Source: Erythroxylum novogranatense (taxonomy: Eukaryota > Streptophyta > Magnoliopsida > Malpighiales > Erythroxylaceae). Taken from it: DNA of 64,000 nucleotides. Under the pieces are notes generated by a model. It did no database searches and had not been told where the DNA came from. It saw only the letters and a list, made by a program, of their open reading frames with translations. The position numbers were made by a program, and so were the translations under genes. The DNA is taken from assembly GCA_029891385.1 (NCBI GenBank), contig CM057224.1:4464001-4528000 (forward strand), in the 5' to 3' direction. Shown here in pieces: positions 59,843-64,000 of the stretch (positions within the stretch are counted from its first letter, which is position 1; each line of letters starts with the position of its first letter).

Positions 59843-61670
59843 TGTGCCCTAAAGGCAATCCCCTTTAGCGCGTTTTGTTCAAAGTCGTGTGCAGACTTTA
59901 TGAATAAATAAAGAAAGACATACTTCATTAATTTGATGTTCATGAACATTGTTTATGAATTGATCGGATCTTTAATCGAATTAATGAAGTCCATGATATA
60001 TGACATAGCATGAAGGAAATTATGATGTGCTCATACTCCTGAGATTCCTATCATGTGCAATTATGTCAAGATATCTAAATTCTCCTAGTCATAGGATTAA
60101 TGAGATGGACATCATTAATCCGGATAGACTAGCACATGTCATATTTCTTGATTGGATCAGCGGTGGATCTCGAAAACGTAAATATGAGATATTTAGAATT
60201 GACATGTGGATGCTTACTAGTGGTAGTAAGTTCATTGGATGGCTCGCCATGAGATCATCACATGGATATCTTATCTAAGTGTCGGTGATAATCTCATCAT
60301 AAAGAATGGTGCAAGTATCCTTGACTCGAGGTACTCAAGGATATCTTGGATATTAATCACTGCTTTGACTCCATTCCTTGTTGCCTTCCGGAGGTAACTC
60401 ATAGGGTGGTGCTTGGGTACGACTTGAGGTATTCAAGATAATTGAGTAGCCAATAAAGGATTCACCACTTCGGATTAGCGAAGAGATACCCACGGCCTCT
60501 TATCGGGATCATTACTAAGGTCGGCGGCAAGATATATGTCATGAAGAGTGTCTTCATTGACATATAGAGTAATGAGTCCCGTGATCGAGAACTGTTATCA
60601 CTAATGGACTTGGTCTAGTGAGGTTGACACTTTGACCATACTCATAACCAAGTGGGGTATAGGATGGTGAAAGGATGAATTACACAAGAATTGTTCATGG
60701 AAGGGTTTGTGATCCGGTTCGTAATAAATACATCAAACCGATTACTTTCCGGTCAATCGGGGTCATGATGTGTTGCTAGATACCGCTCATGACTTGCTTA
60801 GATTAAGTGTTAATCTAAGTGGCCAACATAACCGGAGCCTAAAGGGTCACACGATAAGAGTGACTCGGAGAATCAGAAATAGTAATTGGACAGAGTTCCA
60901 ATTATGGAGAGCATTAGATTAAATGGATCCCATGGGATTGGGATATGTCCCGATGAGATCGTGACATCAATATTGCTAAGAAAGGTTTAGAAATGTTTCA
61001 AAGATCGGGACCCGATGAGAGCCGATGAGGACCAATTCCAATTTGATCGGACCTCTTTAGCAATTATATATATGTTAATTAATTAATTAAGATTAATTAA
61101 TTATATATATATATAACATGATCTGCGTTGGTTTTAGGGAGAAGAGATAAAGCCATTGACTTTTCAAAGTTTGTTTATTTAATTAGTTAAATAAATGGAT
61201 GGTAATGAAGCTTACACTTGGCAAACTCTTATGGATTCTTTTAATTGTTAAAATATATATAAGAAGCTTGTCTTGATGAGTTGCCGTCGATGATGCTAAG
61301 GTTTTGAAGAGAAGAATATTTCCTTAAGTGTTAAGGAAAGTTTGAATGGTGATTTCAAGTCTTCTTCTTCCTCAAGTGTCATAGTTTCTCTTCTCCAAGC
61401 ACAAAGACCAACGTTTTCTCAAGCTCTCCAGACAGAGGTAGGCTCTAGCAGGCTTTAATCTGTTCTAGCTATTCCCGGATCAAAGGGGTTTGACTCGGTT
61501 AGGTTTTTTGATCTCTGCGTGGATCACCTTTAGAGATAGTCTCTTTTGGCTATTTAGGTTGATGTCTTCATACCGACACCTGGATCCTGGGTTTCGGGAA
61601 AGTCCCGGGAACAAAAATTTTTGTTTTCCATTGCCGGTACATGTGATGTACATCCCGGGATTTTCCTACA
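59843..61670 (+). repeat. Probable solo LTR
   Basis: TGTGCCCTAAAGGC near the start and TTTTCCTACA at the end give TG...CA. Non-coding text such as GGAGCCTAAAGGGTCACAC resembles LTRs I remember from other plants. No primer binding site or 5-bp duplication was found, so the limits are approximate and the lineage unknown. An AT-rich (TTAATTAA)n stretch lies near 61080. Confidence 0.35.
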
Positions 61671-62240
61671 CTCCTAACTCTTGAAACTTTTAACTCTGAT
61701 TTTAGTTCTTGCATCTCTTAATCCTTTATTTTTCTATTTTCATTTTACAATCCACAGGTTTTCTACTTTGACATCAATGAAAGCAGTAGAGGTCGCTTCT
61801 TAAAGGTTTATTATTCATATCCCTTTCTTTTTCCTTCCTTTTTTTTGATCGTTGTATTAAGTTTTGCACCTAAACTCTGCACTCTTACTTCATTGTCCTA
61901 GCAATTATAGGTTACAACAGGATGAAATGTTCCAAGTTTATGTTGTTGAATTGAATACTTGAATTTTCTTCTACTTCTATACCTTTCTTAAGGTCTATGA
62001 TTGATAATAGTTGTGAACTATTAATTATCAGATTTCTATGCCAATGGGTATAGGTAATGTTAAAGATGGGGTTTAAATATACTTTTATGGTGATTAATCG
62101 TATGACTAGGGACACAAGTGACCAATATGTACAAATTCTCTTATTCGTACATTTACTCTTTTTTCTTTTTTCCTCTATTTGATATTTAGATGTGATTAGT
62201 TTGACTAGAGTTGTTAACCCGGGTGTATGAATCTATTTCA
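61671..62240. other. AT-rich stretch, possibly an intron remnant
   Basis: No ORF or repeat recognised. It precedes the HUB-like exon fragment and may be intron sequence of the same gene. Confidence 0.3.
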
Positions 62241-62241
62241 A

Positions 62242-62831
62242 GTTAAGGAGTTGCAGAAGGAAAAACTTGAATTAGAATCAATTTTGGAAATGTATAGGCA
62301 GCAAATTTATAACAATAGGTACATTATCAAAGAAGCATTGTGGAAATCTTTTCAACAATTGATAATCCTTTAGGGATATGCCTGTGGTATTTATATGTAT
62401 ATACTACTAAGGGAGACCAAGCAGGTCCTTCTCCATTTATAGTCCAACCAAAGTACAATATGTAGTTCCGTAGTTGCAATAAATGAATGATTACTTATAT
62501 TATTTGTGAATTAAACTTCTTACAAGGTGATTATGTGTGAATCATCTAAAAAAATTTCCATTAATGTCATAAAATTTGCCTCGTCTTCTACCTGCTCAGG
62601 GTCCTTTCAATCTTCTTATCCAACTATTTTGTGCAGAGATTTGCTGGAGATAAAAGAATTTGAACGTAGGGCTAATGCTCAAGCTGAGGTCCTAAGGAAT
62701 GCATTGGACGAACGCAGTCTAGAGTTAAAATTTTGAGCCGCTAATGAAGCTAAAGCTACTTGCCAAGATAGGATGTCTATTGCTAAAGCTGAAATAGCTC
62801 AATTGAGGACCGAACTCGAAACTTCTAAATG
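62242..62831 (+). pseudogene. HUB1/BRE1-like ubiquitin ligase gene fragment
   Basis: Two exons of a coiled-coil protein. 62242-62318 encodes VKELQKEKLELESILEMYRQ and QIYNN. A GT-AG intron follows (62319-62636), then 62637-62831: DLLEIKEFERRANAQAEVLR, NALDERSLEL, a stop (62734), AANEAKATCQDRM, AKAEIAQLRTELETSK. The junction restores NRDL in phase. The pattern LR.ALDER.LEL..AANEA......AEIA.LR..LE matches plant HUB1/HUB2, the E3 ligases that mono-ubiquitinate histone H2B. RING and other exons are missing and one stop is present. Retained intron sequence points to a DNA-level fragment rather than a retrocopy. Confidence 0.65.
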
Positions 62832-63014
62832 GTTGGTTTTATTGTTCAAGTGTCTTTTCAAAATCTATGAATAACTGAACTTATAATAAGAGTAGTTTGC
62901 ATTTTTTTGTCAAAATTATAGCAACAATATCAAGAAATTTCCTTGTTTCCTTGGATTCTTTGCTTTAAACTGTTTTGATTCTTGTGTTTGAATGAATGAT
63001 TTTTTTTCACCTTG

Positions 63015-63892
63015 ATAATCTATGTATCTAGTGTCGATTCTTACTAATTTAGGCACCAAGTTGAGTTTTAGCACTGTTTTTCATCCTCAGACAGATGGAA
63101 AATCTGAGATGACCATTCGGACCCTTGAGGGAATGGTCAGGACATGTGTGATGGATTTTAGAGGAGCATGGGATGAACACTTTCCATTTATCGAATTTGC
63201 TTACAATAATTCGTATCATTCAAGTATTTAGATAGCTCCTTATGAAGCTCTGTATGGGAGCAGATGTACGACTTCGGGGATGAAGAAGGAAAAAGGAAAC
63301 TTTTGGGTCCAGAGTTGATTCAGGTGACAGTTGATAAGTTCAACTTGATTAAGCACAGGCTAAAAGCAGCTCAGGATAGGATGAAAAGTTATGAAAATGC
63401 ACACCGAAAGGAAATAGAGTATAAAGTCGGCGAAAAAGTTTTCCTTAAGACATCTCCTTGGAAAAGGGATTCTGAGATTTGGTAAGAAGGGTAAACTAAG
63501 TCCACGATATGTGGGGCCTTATGAGATTCTGGAGAGGATTGGTCCGTTGGCTTACAAGTTAGCATTGCCTCCTGAGCTATCACAAATTCATGATGCTTTT
63601 CATATTTCTATGTTGAAGAGATATAGATCAGATCCTTCTCATGTTATTCAAGCCAATGAAGTTCAGTTGAGTGATGATTTGAGTTATGAGGAGCTTCCAG
63701 TGCAGATGTTGGATACTAAAGAAAAGGTTCTCAGGAACAAGACAGTTCAGCTAGTAAAAGTTCTGTGGAGGAACCATTCGGTGGAAGAGGCCATATTGGA
63801 GCCATTGGATGCTATGAAAGAGAAGTATCCATATCTCTTCAATGACTTAGATACGAATTTCGAGGACGAAATTTTTTTAAGAGGGGGAGAAA
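63015..63892 (+). pseudogene. Ty3 integrase C-terminal part (chromovirus-like)
   Basis: Plus-strand pieces in three ORFs: 63022-63231 (FHPQTDGKSEMTIRTLEGMV with the last catalytic Glu, then EFAYNNSYHSSI and a stop), 63264-63485 (GPELIQVTVDKFNLIKHRL, VGEKVFLKTSPW), and 63511-63921 (GPYEILERIGPLAYKLALPP, the GPY/F module, then a chromodomain-like VKVLWRNHSVEEA tail). A frameshift lies near 63250 and another near 63480. It begins abruptly at about 63030; RT and RNase H are not in the window. A purine tract, AAGAGGGGGAGAAA (63879-63892), adjoins the LTR. Confidence 0.85.
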
Positions 63893-64000
63893 TGTTGGGC
63901 CCCGATTCTTTTTCTTACTAAATAAACATGTTTTCAATTTATTTTTGAGGTTGAGTTTGATTAATTGCTTTTGGTTGGAATAATTTGGGGTTTTATTGCT
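63893..64000 (+). repeat. Start of a 3' LTR, cut by the window edge
   Basis: TGTTGGGCCCCGATTC directly follows the polypurine tract. It resembles the inverted LTR fragment at 1-1525. Confidence 0.75.

Overview
This window looks like nuclear DNA of a flowering plant, probably a eudicot. The protein-coding genes have GT-AG introns and plant-specific families: tau-class glutathione transferase, WAK galacturonan-binding protein and arabinogalactan-type GT31 galactosyltransferase. There is a plant tRNA-Gly gene, and most of the rest is Ty3/Gypsy, hAT, CACTA and microsatellite DNA. I could not fix the species.

Layout. 1-1525 is part of a long terminal repeat (LTR). 1526-18663 is an old Ty3 gag-protease relic plus a glutathione transferase gene, most of it tandemly duplicated (copy A about 2735-12031, copy B about 12045-18663). 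Because the two copies align, each serves as the empty site for insertions in the other. Copy A carries a 3.2-kb insertion with F-box and UBA-like fragments. Copy B carries a 922-bp hAT-type element with an OVATE-like fragment and a 154-bp MITE. 19091-19161 is tRNA-Gly(GCC). About 19.8-33.3 kb is an unusual block of tandem, dispersed and inverted repeats with two transposon-type ORFs and no recognisable host gene.

34.7-50.2 kb is a nested structure. A truncated Tat-type retrotransposon fragment (5' LTR, primer binding site, gag) lies between two copies of a roughly 530-bp host segment. A 12.3-kb chromovirus (36358-48700) sits inside it, with TTTGT target duplications, 3.8-kb LTRs, a primer binding site, a polypurine tract and a badly broken gag-pol.

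51.4-56.7 kb is the gene-bearing part: a 303-residue kinase-less WAK-type cell-wall protein on + and a 642-residue, seven-exon GT31 galactosyltransferase on -. Both look intact and both concern the cell wall or its glycoproteins, but nothing else links them. 57-64 kb returns to transposon debris: a hAT-like element, CACTA-type ends next to a PRA1-H pseudogene, an LTR-like stretch, a two-exon fragment of a HUB/BRE1 ubiquitin ligase, and the 3' end of another Ty3 element running off the window.

All family calls were made by eye from remembered motifs; no database search was run.
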